Assembly (NCBI GenBank): GCA_016758965.1
Contig: JAEPRB010000481.1
Location: 1-17,994, forward strand
Reading direction: 5' to 3'
Origin: Circinella minor
Taxonomy: Eukaryota; Mucoromycota; Mucoromycetes; Mucorales; Lichtheimiaceae
DNA length: 17,994 nucleotides
The notes below the pieces were generated by a model that ran no database searches, was not told the DNA's origin, and worked only from the letters and a program-made list of their open reading frames with translations. Shown in pieces: positions 1 to 9,294 of this stretch. Position 1 is the stretch's first letter, and each line of letters starts with the position of its first letter. The translations under genes and the position numbers were made by a program.

Positions 1-343
1 TTATTTTTAATACCGATTATACTTCTTTTACTGCAGTTTCTCCTTTTAGTTCTTTATCACAAACCGCAGCATGTCTTTACATAATGACTCATATTAACTA
101 TGATCACTTCACCACCCATTATCTTCCACAGTAACATTATCATTATTATTATCATTACTAATTATTATTATTATACATCAATATTATATTATTCACATCT
201 GCAGTAGTTTAGAAAATATATAAATAGTGGATTATTTTATTAAATAAAAAGATATCTTTTCATTACCCTTTATTCTTATATTTTCCTTTTTGTTATTCTA
301 TTTTATTTGGCTACGGTGTTATCTGCCAAAATATATTACGACA
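1..343 (+). repeat. 5' LTR (partial) of the gypsy element
   Basis: This is a copy of the sequence at 4958-5300. It contains a TATA-like TATATAAATA at 217-226 and AATAAA at 243-248, placing promoter and poly(A) signal within one LTR, as expected. It ends with TATTACGACA, the inverse of the TGTCGTA that starts the 3' LTR. It differs from the 3' copy at 126, 128, 200, 230, 253, 324 and 340; six of the seven are transitions. Confidence 0.93.
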
Positions 344-345
344 AT

Positions 346-357
346 TGGTAGTGACAG
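346..357 (+). promoter_or_regulatory. Putative tRNA primer binding site
   Basis: The sequence starting TGGTAGTGACAG lies two bases after the 5' LTR end. A TGG start is expected because it pairs with the CCA end of a tRNA primer. I cannot name the tRNA from sequence alone. The space between LTR end and the gag ATG is only 23 bases, so the primer site and gag leader nearly coincide. Confidence 0.6.
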
Positions 358-366
358 AAAAGGTTC

Positions 367-1437
367 ATGAACCCTAATAAAAATTTTCAACAACATCGAG
401 CACCTTTGATTGATCCACTTACCTTTGATGACATCGAAGCTACAACAAAAGAAGAACTCACCTTTGAACAACCAATAAGAAAAATGGCAGAAGGATCCAT
501 GAATGAAAATGCAGTTATAATTCAAGCTTTAACTAAGTTGTTAGAAAAACAAGATTCTGGTCCTACTTTTCATGCTCGTATACGTGAACCTGACATGTAC
601 CATGGTGACCGTGGATTGGATACTGCTACTGGCTGGATTAGATCTGTGGAGCGATATTTAGAAATGGCAAATTTGGGTAGTCACAAGTGGGTGGATTATG
701 CCGCAACACTCTTGCATAATGAAGCTGATATATGGTGGCAACAACAAGAATGAATGGGTGATTGTGACGGATGGTTGGTGTTCAAGAGGCGATTTTTAGC
801 AAACTTCAGTCCCCCCAATCGTTTACAACTAGCTCGTGATAGGCTGGCGTCGTTGGTTCAGACAAGTAGTATGGCAACCTTTGTAGCACAATTCCAAGCA
901 GCATGGTCATCAGTACCATCTATGATGGATGAAGAGGCTTTAGATCGTTTCCAACGTGGTTTAGCTCCAACTATCCATCTCCAAGTTATAACTCGTTTTC
1001 CTACATCTACAGATGAGGCTATGTGTTTAGCATTGGCAGTAGAAGCTGCCCAACAACACAGTCAGAATATTTTAGCCGAACAACATGGTTTCTCCCCATC
1101 TCATCCACAACAAGCATCACCTCAACTCGTGCCAGAATATTTACATACCTCTGGTGTTGCCGCAATGGATTTGGATGTAATCCGCTCAAGAGGACCTCGA
1201 CAGTAGCATTTGTCAGGTCGCGCTCAATATAACGTCCAGCCAGATAACTTTTGTGGTGCCAAGGGCGAAAATAAGGAGTGTTACAACTGTGGTAGAATAG
1301 GTCACATTTCTCGTTTCTGTCCATCTCCTCGTCATAGGAACCCAAGCCGCTCTTTTAATCAAGGTCACCAAAGTGGTCGCCAAGGCAATTCACAATTTAA
1401 TTGGAACCGGGGAAAAGATCCAGCACGTCCGAATTAA
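367..1437 (+). pseudogene. gag: gag polyprotein, broken by two in-frame stops
   Basis: One reading frame runs from ATG 367 to TAA 1435-1437 with stops at 751-753 (TGA) and 1204-1206 (TAG). The N-terminal part has the charged, helical look of a gypsy capsid; around 690-830 a Trp-rich stretch (ADIWWQQQE, then GWLVFKRRFLANF after the first stop) fits the retrotransposon Gag family. After the second stop lies a CCHC zinc knuckle at 1279-1320, CYNCGRIGHISRFC, spacing C-x2-C-x4-H-x4-C, expected to bind element RNA in nucleocapsid. The tail is rich in Arg, Asn and Gly. Total length without the stops is about 356 codons, normal for gypsy Gag. Protein continues in the same frame across both stops, so they are point changes and not insertions. 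ATG 367 is the first in-frame start after the LTR. Confidence 0.9.
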
Positions 1438-2780
1438 AGGGTGTTCTGGCGCACACTACTCCATCCCTTAATGTTACTGAATCTGTTCCACTGGTTGTTC
1501 CTGAAGAAGAATTAATCGATTTGTCTGATGATCAAGATGTAGTTTCACAAGAGCTACAAAAAACTTTAGAAAAAGATAAAAATTATTTCAATTCATTACT
1601 TTCAATAAAAGAATCTGATTTACCCCTGTACTTGATATCATGTAATGGTCGTGCTGTTAAAGTATTAATTGATTCTGGTGCTTCCGGATCATATGTTGCT
1701 TCTACGATTGTTGCTGGATTACCAACTTGCCTAATTCCGAATCAAGAGGTCGAAACTGCTGGTGGTCATGTACTGACGATAAACAAACAAGTTACACTCC
1801 CATTGGATGCACAGGGATATAAACACACTACGGATGCTTATGTTCTTGACACGAAACTTGATTTGATCCTTAGGCGTAACTGGCTAAAGACAGTTCAACC
1901 TACACCTGACTGGGCCAGTGACACATGGAAAATTAGTACAAATAATCAAGACTATATCATTCATCCCACTCATAAGCAAGAGACTCAAGATATTACCTAC
2001 CTGTTATCCCATCGTCAAGTTCAACGTTTAGAACGCAGTAAAGGAATTGATGAAATATTTTTATGTTACGTTCGACCTGATATTGATAATACTACTATGG
2101 CTGTACAAGATGAAGCAGAAGCCTTGGTGCAAGAATTCAATGACACATTTCAAGACACACTTCCTGGTTTACCTCCTGATTGTGGTGTCGAACATGTTAT
2201 TGATACTGGCGATACTGATCCAATCTCAAAACCACCTTATAAAATGAGTCCATTGGAATTGAAAGAATTATGTAAGCAGATTACTGAACTGCTTGATTTA
2301 GGTTTGATCCAACCAAGCTCCTCGCCATGGGGTGCTCCTGTCTTATTCGTTCGCAAAAAAGATGGCTTCATGCGTCTTTGTATTGATTATCATGCTGTTA
2401 ATCGAGTTACGCGTCGTCACTCACATCCTTTACCACGTATTGATGAATGCCTGGAACAACTTCACAGTGCCAAGTACTACTCGAGTATCGATTTGAAAAG
2501 TGGCTATCATTAATTAAAAATCAAAGAAGACGATATTCCAAAAACAGCTTTTAATACTTGTTATGGTTCGTTCGAATGGCTGGTCCTTCCATTTGGTTTG
2601 ATGAATGCCCCACCAATATTTCAAAAAACAATGAACTCAGTATTAGGTAACTGTTTAGACAAGTTTGCTATGGTGTACCTTGACGATATTTTAATATACA
2701 GCAAAACCAAGGAAGAACATTATCGTCATTTACGTTATGTTTTGGAAAAGTTGCATGGTGCCAAGCTTATTGCTATTTAA
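1401..2780 (+). pseudogene. pol: pol, protease and reverse transcriptase part, broken
   Basis: The frame opens at 1401 after a stop at 1398-1400 and has no obvious ATG, as expected if it is entered from gag by frameshifting. The retropepsin active site is [11 protein letters not shown] with Asp at 1671-1673. Reverse transcriptase follows: an N-terminal PPYKMSP block, the [18 protein letters not shown] finger region, motif [11 protein letters not shown] with catalytic Asp at 2490-2492, and the YLDD box at 2676-2687 holding the other two catalytic Asp. TAA at 2511-2513 falls right after GYH, where gypsy enzymes have Gln, so CAA to TAA. Near 2775 one base appears lost and the frame moves; the new frame continues with the expected CELFKTELEFVGFQ. 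Both lesions lie in RT, so no complete enzyme can be made from this copy. Confidence 0.92.
1410..1416 (+). promoter_or_regulatory. Predicted -1 ribosomal frameshift site G GGA AAA
   Basis: Gag is read in the frame of position 367 and Pol in the -1 frame; the two overlap only between 1401 and 1437. Inside this overlap the heptamer G-GGA-AAA, split in the gag codon phase, fits the X-XXY-YYZ rule for simultaneous slippage of two tRNAs. After slipping back one base, translation continues into the protease frame. I did not find a clear stem-loop or pseudoknot downstream by eye. Gag-Pol made through -1 frameshifting is a known strategy in gypsy elements; its use here is inferred. Confidence 0.7.
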
Positions 2781-4894
2781 AAAAGTGTGAATTGTTCAAG
2801 ACTGAGTTGGAGTTCGTTGGTTTTCAGGTGTCTGCTGCTGGTATTCTACTGTCAAGAAAAAAGGTGAAAGCTATTCAAGAATGGCCGGTTCTGACTAATG
2901 TACAAGAAGTCCGTTAGTTTGTTGGATTGGCGTCACATTATCGTCGTTTTATAAAAGGGTTTGCTTCCTTAGCTGCACCTTTGACTGAATTGACCAAAGG
3001 TACAGGAGCAAAGAAAAGAGCAATTGTTTGGACAAAAGATTGTCAAGTGGCTTTTGAAAAACTCAAGGATCGTATGACTGCTGCCCCTATTTTGGTACCA
3101 CCCAACCCGGATGCTCCTTATGTGGTTGAAACTAATGCCAGTGATTATGCTGTTGGCGCTGTACTTCTACAACAAGGTGATGATGGTCAAATGCACCCTT
3201 TAGCTTTCGAATCAAAAAAACTCTCAGCAGTGGAACGCAACTATCCTGCACAAGAGCGAGAGCTTTTAGCTATCCTTCATGCATTACGAACTTGGCGGTG
3301 CTTTATTGATGGACGTCGTTACACCGTTTTTTCTGATCACTATCCTCTCAAATATTTTCGATCTAAAACCAAGCCTACACCAAGACTGACTCACTGGATT
3401 GCCGAAATTGAACTTTATGATCCTGATATTCAATATAAACCAGGACATGAAAACCATGTCCCTGATCTTTTATCTCGGCGCGATGGTCCAAACTGTACTA
3501 CTGATACACAACCACTGGAGCCTAATTATTTATATGCTCTCAAGGCGATTCAAGAATCTGACTGGCCTAAATTCTATACTCTTGTTGAAGAAAATTGGCC
3601 ACCTACATATAAGGATCTATTAACCAAACACAAGGAAAAATTTGTCATCCATGCTGATCAAGTTTTTCGTATTATTAAAAATGGTAATGATAAATATGAA
3701 GCTCGTTATGTGTTGTTTGCTCGTCATGCCGATTTGGTTCAAGAATTCCATAAATCTGTTGGCCATGCTAGTAAAATAACTGTCCTTGATTTAATGCATA
3801 AACGTTGGTGGTGGCCTGGTATGCGTGCCGATATTCAAGAATGGTTAGCCGCTTGTGAACAATGCCAGCTTGCTGCTAATGCCGATCGCAAAAGTCATCA
3901 TGCTCCTATGAAACCTTTAGAAGTTCCTCCTGCTTTTTCCTGTTGGCATCTCGACTTTATTGGTGAATTACCAACAACTATTAATGGTAATCGATGGCTC
4001 CTTGTTGCTGCCAACTATGCCACTAATTAGACCATTGCTCATGCGGTTCCAGACGCTACTGGTGAGGCAATTGCCAATTTTCTTTATGAAGAAATCATGA
4101 TGCGTTTTTCTTGCCCCAACGAAATTTTAACAGATCGTGGTGCCAACTTTATGTCGAACGTCTTGAATTATTATATGGGCCATCTCAAGATCAATCATTT
4201 ACGCACAAGCAGCTTTCACGCACGTACAAATAGCAAGGTGGAGCGGACTAACAGCATATTAAAACAGATGCTACGTAAGTTTGCTCATGGTAAAATTCAT
4301 CATTGGGATCAATTTGTTGACCCTGCTGTCTTTGCCTGTCAAGTCCGCAAACATCGCACTACTGGCTTCAGCCCTTATTTTCTGGTCTATGGTCAAGAAC
4401 CTAATTTGCCTGGTGATATGTTACCTCTGTTTATTCGGGTTACTGAAAACGAGCCTGGCCATACTACTGTCGTTACTGGTCGCGTACCTATTGTGCATAA
4501 AATCCGTGAAGCCCGTGCCTTAGCTGAAAAAAGACTTCAAGATAATGCTGTCAAAGATAAGGCCAAATGGGATGTTGCTATCAAACCACAAACTTTTTCT
4601 GTTGGTGATCATGTTTTAATGCGCCATGAAAATAAATTCAGCCTAGAATATAATTGGAAAGGACCCTTCAAAATTCTCAAAGCTAACCTGGACACTCATA
4701 TTTACCAATTACAAGATTTGAATGGTAAAGTTTATGGTTCATAGGTTCACACTGATCGCTTACGCCCCATCCACACCAATTCTAGTATTTCTGCCAAACC
4801 TTGGTATGACCCTACCGCTGCCCGTGCTATTGAACGTCGTTATATGGATGCTGCTACTAAACTTGCTTTTGTTCGAGGACGAACAATAATCTAG
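2781..4894 (+). pseudogene. pol: pol, RNase H and integrase part, broken
   Basis: This continues pol in the shifted frame. RNase H begins near 3110; its first catalytic Asp, normally TDAS, is Asn here (ETNASD, 3134-3136), while Glu in ERELLAIL and Asp in FSDHYPLKYF are kept. Integrase has an HHCC zinc finger (H-x4-H in FHKSVGH, later CEQC) and the DDE residues in HLDFIGELP, LTDRGANF and NSKVERTN. Stops: TAG 2915-2917 (VR*FVGL, Gln expected), TAG 4028-4030 (ATN*TIAHA, Trp expected), TAG 4742-4744 just before VHTDRLRP. The frame ends at TAG 4892-4894 touching the polypurine tract. The stretch after integrase is about 50 codons and shows no chromodomain that I can recognise. All three stops can be explained by C-to-T or G-to-A changes. 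Confidence 0.92.
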
Positions 4895-4902
4895 GGAGGG
4901 GA
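4893..4902 (+). promoter_or_regulatory. Polypurine tract of the gypsy element
   Basis: AGGGAGGGGA lies three bases before the 3' LTR start at 4906. This is the expected plus-strand primer for reverse transcription and overlaps the pol stop codon. Confidence 0.85.
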
Positions 4903-4905
4903 TAT

Positions 4906-5300
4906 TGTCGTAGCTAAAAATATTTAGTGTTACCTTCATAGTATAATTATTAGTCAGTTATTTTTAATACCGATTATACTTCTTTTACTGCAGTTTCTCC
5001 TTTTAGTTCTTTATCACAAACCGCAGCATGTCTTTACATAATGACTCATATTAACTATGATCACTTCACCACCCATTATCTTTCGCAGTAACATTATCAT
5101 TATTATTATCATTACTAATTATTATTATTATACATCAATATTATATTATTCACATCCGCAGTAGTTTAGAAAATATATAAATAGTGTATTATTTTATTAA
5201 ATAAAAAGACATCTTTTCATTACCCTTTATTCTTATATTTTCCTTTTTGTTATTCTATTTTATTTGGCTACGGTGTTATCCGCCAAAATATATTACAACA
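4906..5300 (+). repeat. 3' LTR of the gypsy element (395 bp)
   Basis: It starts TGTCGTAGC and ends TATTACAACA, giving TG...CA ends with a 7-bp imperfect terminal inverted repeat. The copy has TATATAAATA at 5174-5183 and AATAAA at 5200-5205. The part from 4958 onwards matches window positions 1-343. Confidence 0.95.
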
Positions 5301-5971
5301 ATGATATTTTTGGCAGATCAATAGATCAAAGCATACACTGGACATAAAATGTCTTTTTAGCCAGCTCAAACTCAGCTCGAACCACAAGTTTGAGCTGGTT
5401 AAGTTATTAAGTTTGAGAAATTTTAAGAATTGGTAAGCAGACTTTTTATCTGCTGAAACGAGTTAAAACTATTAGTTTAAGCAGCTAAAACCAGATCAAT
5501 CTTTTACTTTTAACAGTTTGAGCAATCTCGATCTATAAGTTTGAGTCTTTGAGAAAAACAATGAGAGGCTTACAACAACTTTAATCTTCTCCTCTATTGG
5601 TTAATGTTCCATGTTACACCTTTTGATCAAAGTATCATATTGGTAGGTTTTTTTTACACATGATATACATATATAGCCTTGAGTATTGGCTCAATTCTTT
5701 CAGACATTTTAAAACTAGCATTTGGTATTGGCTTATTATTCTTTTAGATTGATCAAACGTTTTCTTTTCATTTCCTTTTATATACATAAAGAAGTATCTT
5801 TTATTTATTTTTTATTTTTTTTATCTACTATACTAAAATAAATATATAGTTTCTAGGTTTCTAGTATAATAAAAGCTAAACTATTTTATCTAAATTTATA
5901 ATATTACGAGTCTTCGTTTACCATATAAAGAGCTAAGCATGATACATTTAAAATACCTTGGAATAAATATA
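5301..5971. other. Non-coding AT-rich spacer with repeated TTTGAG motif
   Basis: No open frame with protein-like composition was found. The first ~250 bases carry several copies of AGTTTGAG or its complement (near 5365, 5387, 5408, 5514 and 5539), including one hairpin. The rest is simple AT-rich DNA. The motif clustering could be the remnant of a transposon end, but no matching partner is visible. Confidence 0.5.
5358..5401. repeat. Inverted repeat / hairpin, 12-bp perfect core stem
   Basis: CCAGCTCAAACT at 5361-5372 is the exact reverse complement of AGTTTGAGCTGG at 5387-5398, with a 14-base loop. Three more outer pairs, one of them G-T, extend the stem to 15. No T-tract follows, so a terminator role is not indicated. 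Confidence 0.75.
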
Positions 5972-6186
5972 CACTTGGTCAAAAAAGTGTCCTAATAACT
6001 ATAACTTTAGAACATTCTGCTCTGTTACTCATCAGGATATTGACCAATCAATGTGAAATTTTGAGTGGACACTAGTATATATATTAGTATTACATACCAA
6101 AAGTATAATTGTGATTGGGTAAAAATTTAAAGCTCCGTAAAGGAATTTGAAAATATAAGCATTAGGATACTTTTTTTGGCCACTTA
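5972..6186 (+). repeat. Left terminal inverted repeat of the Tc1 element
   Basis: Its outer end CACTTGGTCAAAAAAGTGTC and an inner inverted copy at 6159-6185 (complement AAGTGGCCAAAAAAAGTATC) share the same core. The whole arm is the imperfect reverse complement of 7412-7626. Confidence 0.92.
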
Positions 6187-6234
6187 AAATTTATTTATTT
6201 TTATTAAGAAAAATTTATAAAATCAATATCTAGT

Positions 6235-7245
6235 CTATAACCCTCTTGCATCAATAACTTGTTTTACACGTCTTGGCATAGATTCAATATACTTTTGACA
6301 TTCTATAGCATCAATCTTATACCAGCATTCACCAACTCTTTTAAAGAGTTCATCCTTATTTTTAGCTGGTTGGGAATAGCTCTTTTTCAACATTTTTTTT
6401 AACTTAGCCCACATATTTTCAATTGGGTTTAAGTCTGGAGATTGTGGTGGCCAGTCCATTACTTCAAATTGTTGCTGATTTAACCAAACCATTACTAGTT
6501 TTGCCTTATGCTTAGGATTATTATCCTGCATAAAAATAGTTCTGTTATTATTTAGATTATAATAATTTAAAAAATTCAAAAGATCAGACTTTAGGATATC
6601 CAGATAATCTTCTTTTACCATATTATGGTCACCAGTATCACAGATATAGCCAACTCTATCCCATGTAATACAGCTCCAAACCATTAAGCAACCACCATCT
6701 GCTTTACTAGTTTCCCGGACATCTTGTTTAGTAAGCTTATTTTGAGGATTGCGCCATCCATAAAGATCACTATCCAACCCAAAACGATTTATTCTTGTTT
6801 CATCTAACCATACAACACGCTTCTAATCCTCAGGTGTCCAGTTTTTGTGTTCTTGTGCCCATTTTAAACGTTTCTTACGATTCTTTTCACTTATAATTGG
6901 CTTTTTTGGTTTCTTAAATGCCTTGAGTCCACCTTTATACATCATATTACGAACAGTTTGAGGAACCACATCAATATTATAATAAGCCTTAAGATATTTA
7001 GAGCCTTGTGAAGCATTCCTTAATTCATATTTTTTAAATTGTCTTACTAAAACCTTGCTTGTAGAGTGATTAGCTTTTACTGGTCTTCCATTTTTTGAAT
7101 TTTTAGGTATATTTGGTGTTTTTTTATAAATTCTTCCAACTGTACTATGTCCAACAGATGTCTTTTTAGCTGTCTGACAAATCGACATGCCCTTAGAAAG
7201 GTAGTGAATAATTTCTTGATGCTTTTCTAAAGATATTTTTTTCAT
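6235..7245 (-). pseudogene. Tc1-type DD34E transposase, one premature stop
   Basis: The frame starts at ATG 7245-7243 and ends near 6235, 336 residues, the normal length for Tc1 transposases. The N-terminal part has paired helix-turn-helix regions (SICQTAKKTSVGHSTVGRIY, then QTVRNMMYKGGL) expected to bind the terminal repeats, and a basic stretch KKPKKP...KNRKKR that could be a nuclear signal. Catalytic residues are Asp in WLDETRIN (6804-6802), Asp in FMQDNNPKH (6525-6523) and Glu in NPIENMWAK (6420-6418), with exactly 34 residues between the last two. A single TAG at 6825-6823 interrupts WTPED*KRVVW, where Trp is expected, so TGG to TAG. Apart from this change the frame is open and all three acidic residues remain, so the copy looks recently active or recently silenced. 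Confidence 0.95.
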
Positions 7246-7411
7246 CTAATAGCTTTATGAGGTTTTTTTATCTTTAATAATAAAAATATGTTCATTCTTA
7301 TTAGTACTTACTTCAAAAGATGCAGAAAGAGGAAAAGAGGAGAAAATATTAAAAAAATAATGATACTTGTTATAAAAAAACTTTTTCAGTGGCTTAAATT
7401 TCTAACTTCTA

Positions 7412-7626
7412 AAAGTGCCCCAAAAAAGTGTCCCAATGCTTATATTTTCAAATTACTTGACGGAGCTTTAAATTGTTATTCAATCACAATTATACTTATA
7501 GTATGTAATATTAATATATATACTAGTGTCCACTCAAAATTTCACATTGATTGGTCAATATCCTGGCGGGCAACTGAGCAAAATGTTCTAAAGTTATGAT
7601 TATTGGGACACTTTTTTGACCGAGTG
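7412..7626 (-). repeat. Right terminal inverted repeat of the Tc1 element
   Basis: It is the partner of 5972-6186. It holds an inner end-motif copy at 7413-7440 and the outer inverted copy at 7599-7626. Most mismatches with the left arm are transitions. Confidence 0.92.
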
Positions 7627-7724
7627 TACTATAAATATATAATAAAAATATGATGTAAATAAATAACACGAAATGAATCATGATAAGAAAAACGCGAAAT
7701 GAAACCATACCATCCTATAGAAAA

Positions 7725-7909
7725 ATGTTCATGCAATAATATTGAAGAGGAATTGGTTATGCCATAAATAATATGTTTGTGTAATAATATTGAAAAAAAA
7801 ACGATTAGTCAGATTATAAATCATGTTCATGCAATAATATAAAGAAAAAAAGTTAGTTAAACTATAAATAAAATAGTTATGGAATAATTTTGAAGAAGAG
7901 ATAAATAAC
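7725..7909. repeat. Degenerate minisatellite, ~50-bp unit, four copies
   Basis: Units start at 7725, 7773, 7823 and 7873 with lengths 48, 50, 50 and 37. Each begins with ATGTTCATGCAATAATAT or a close variant, followed by a purine-rich part and then an ATAAAT-type tail. Another ATGTTT follows at 7910. No coding role is apparent. Confidence 0.75.
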
Positions 7910-9294
7910 ATGTTTCCATGAAAACCATTACTATAAAAGAAAATAAACTTAATAGTTATGAGAAATCGATAAAGCCATATGATAAAGATATGAAAAAGAG
8001 AAGTACATACCTGCCAAATCTTTGAGCTTAAAGTAGTACCCTATTACATATGGTAAAATTTCTATATACATTATTTTCCTTTTATTTTTAGTAGCATTCG
8101 TCTATTACATGTTTTTTTCTATTTACCCTCTTCATGATACAATCAATAACTGGAACGGATGTACCTTAGCAAATTATTTATTCATCAATGAATATGATTG
8201 AGATGAAGAAGAACATACATGTTCATGTAAAAGAGGATGTGTAAGCAACTAAAAAAAAGAGATACTGGTATCTGTGTCAAAGTATCAAACGTGCGTATAG
8301 CTCTGTTTCAAACAAAAGTAGATAAAGTTGGAATAGACAAAATAAAAAAAAAGTGGCAGAAAAAAGCAGATATATCAGGGCTTGTGAATCATTATTGAAA
8401 GAATATACAGAGATAGGGCATGCAAGTACACACAAAAAAAACTATAGTTACTACTTGCACTAAGCATAAGATACAAGAAAATCATCGAGTAAGCATAAGT
8501 ATTTTATAAGCTAGATAAAAACAAGAATGTGGTTAATAAATAAAAAAATTAAAGATTAATTTAAGGACAAAAAATATAAGTAAAAGAGTACGCGTAACCC
8601 GTAAAAAAAAAAGAATATTACAACTACCTGTGTCAAGCCTATGAGAACCAACATATAAACTCCATTACAGGACAAGAGTATCTATGTATAAGATTAAAAA
8701 AAAGGGAATCACTACTGGTGTTATAGTCAAAGATTATAATAAAAGATATTTGTAAAGATGGAATAAAAATTATGTCGTGTCATTTTATTGGAGTAAAGAG
8801 GAGTAGAGTAGAAAGAAAGATGCTGAAAAAAGAAGAATAAAAATAATAACCAAATTAGGCCACTCATATTAGGTTACCCAATTTGGGACAAGAAGAATCC
8901 TTTTATATTATCATGGCGTTGTCTATTTGACTAAGGTGTGTCATCACCATATGTACTGCGACGTTGTTTTCTCTGCATAACGAATATAATAACATTATCA
9001 TTCATATAGCTTACCATCTATAATTTTTTAAAAGAGCTTCCAATAATAAAAATGGTACTTGTTATTTTTTTTTGGTAAATGAGCTAACTTTTAGGAGGTG
9101 TAGCTGTGTATATAAAATTATTTTACCATAACAAGTGATACTTTATTGCATAAGTTTGTCATTAGTATCATTATTATCTTGAAAGGGAAATAAATAACAA
9201 CAATAAAAAACTATAAATATAAAGGTTGTGGATGTAAATTATTGAACCTTTGTTTCCATAATTTTTCATTAAATAAACATACACCTTTCTTACT
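7910..9294. other. Non-coding AT-rich region with weak dispersed repeats
   Basis: No convincing open frame, tRNA or rRNA was seen. Four loosely similar blocks, each an A8-A10 run followed by an ACTACT-GTGTCAAAG-like sequence, occur near 8264, 8450, 8623 and 8711, suggesting an old ~88-bp repeat. An imperfect inverted repeat pairs 9057-9080 (ACTTGTTAT...GGTAAAT) with 9118-9135 (ATTTTACCATAACAAGT). The last ~90 bases hold the probable promoter of the following gene. Confidence 0.45.
9212..9219 (+). promoter_or_regulatory. Probable TATA box (TATAAATA)
   Basis: It lies 83 bases before the ATG at 9295 of the four-exon pseudogene, a normal distance for a fungal TATA box. Confidence 0.45.

Larger units (their letters stand above)
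1..5300 (+). mobile_element. Ty3/gypsy LTR retrotransposon, 5' end cut by window edge
   Basis: Two near-identical LTRs flank an internal region with the domain order Gag (zinc knuckle), aspartic protease, reverse transcriptase, RNase H, integrase, which is the Ty3/gypsy (Metaviridae) order. The 5' LTR aligns without gaps to the 3' LTR (offset 4957) with 7 differences in 343 positions, about 98% identity, so the insertion is not old. By comparison about 52 bp of the 5' LTR lie outside the window. The LTR termini are TGTCGTA and TACGACA (TACAACA in the 3' copy). The five bases after the 3' LTR are ATGAT; a matching ATGAT before the 5' LTR cannot be checked here. Coding capacity is lost: six in-frame stops and one frameshift. 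The element could move only with proteins supplied by a relative. Confidence 0.95.
5972..7626 (-). mobile_element. Tc1-family DNA transposon, complete with TA target duplication
   Basis: The element is 1655 bp, lies between TA dinucleotides at 5970-5971 and 7627-7628, and has terminal inverted repeats of about 215 bp that match each other at roughly 90%. It contains one transposase gene on the minus strand with one stop codon. Size, TA duplication, the catalytic DD34E spacing and single-gene content are those of Tc1/mariner, Tc1 branch. The long repeats, each holding two copies of an end motif, resemble the inverted/direct repeat type of Tc1 elements, but here the inner copy is inverted. Confidence 0.95.

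Noticed and set aside
319..525. Minus-strand frame at the LTR-gag junction
   Set aside because: It is the antisense of the LTR end and gag start, with no independent support.
751..4744. Reassigned stop codons (UAA/UAG as Gln) explaining the in-frame stops
   Set aside because: Stops also replace Trp (4028, 6825, 15871) and Arg (16155), and the intact 150-residue gene and the pol frame end normally at TAA and TAG, so no single reassignment fits.
7725..7909. CRISPR-like array
   Set aside because: Units are degenerate along their whole length with no constant repeat and variable spacer; a eukaryotic minisatellite is the fit.
7225..7911. Small open frames over the Tc1 right arm and the minisatellite
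   Set aside because: They overlap terminal repeats or tandem repeats and show no domain or codon pattern of a gene.
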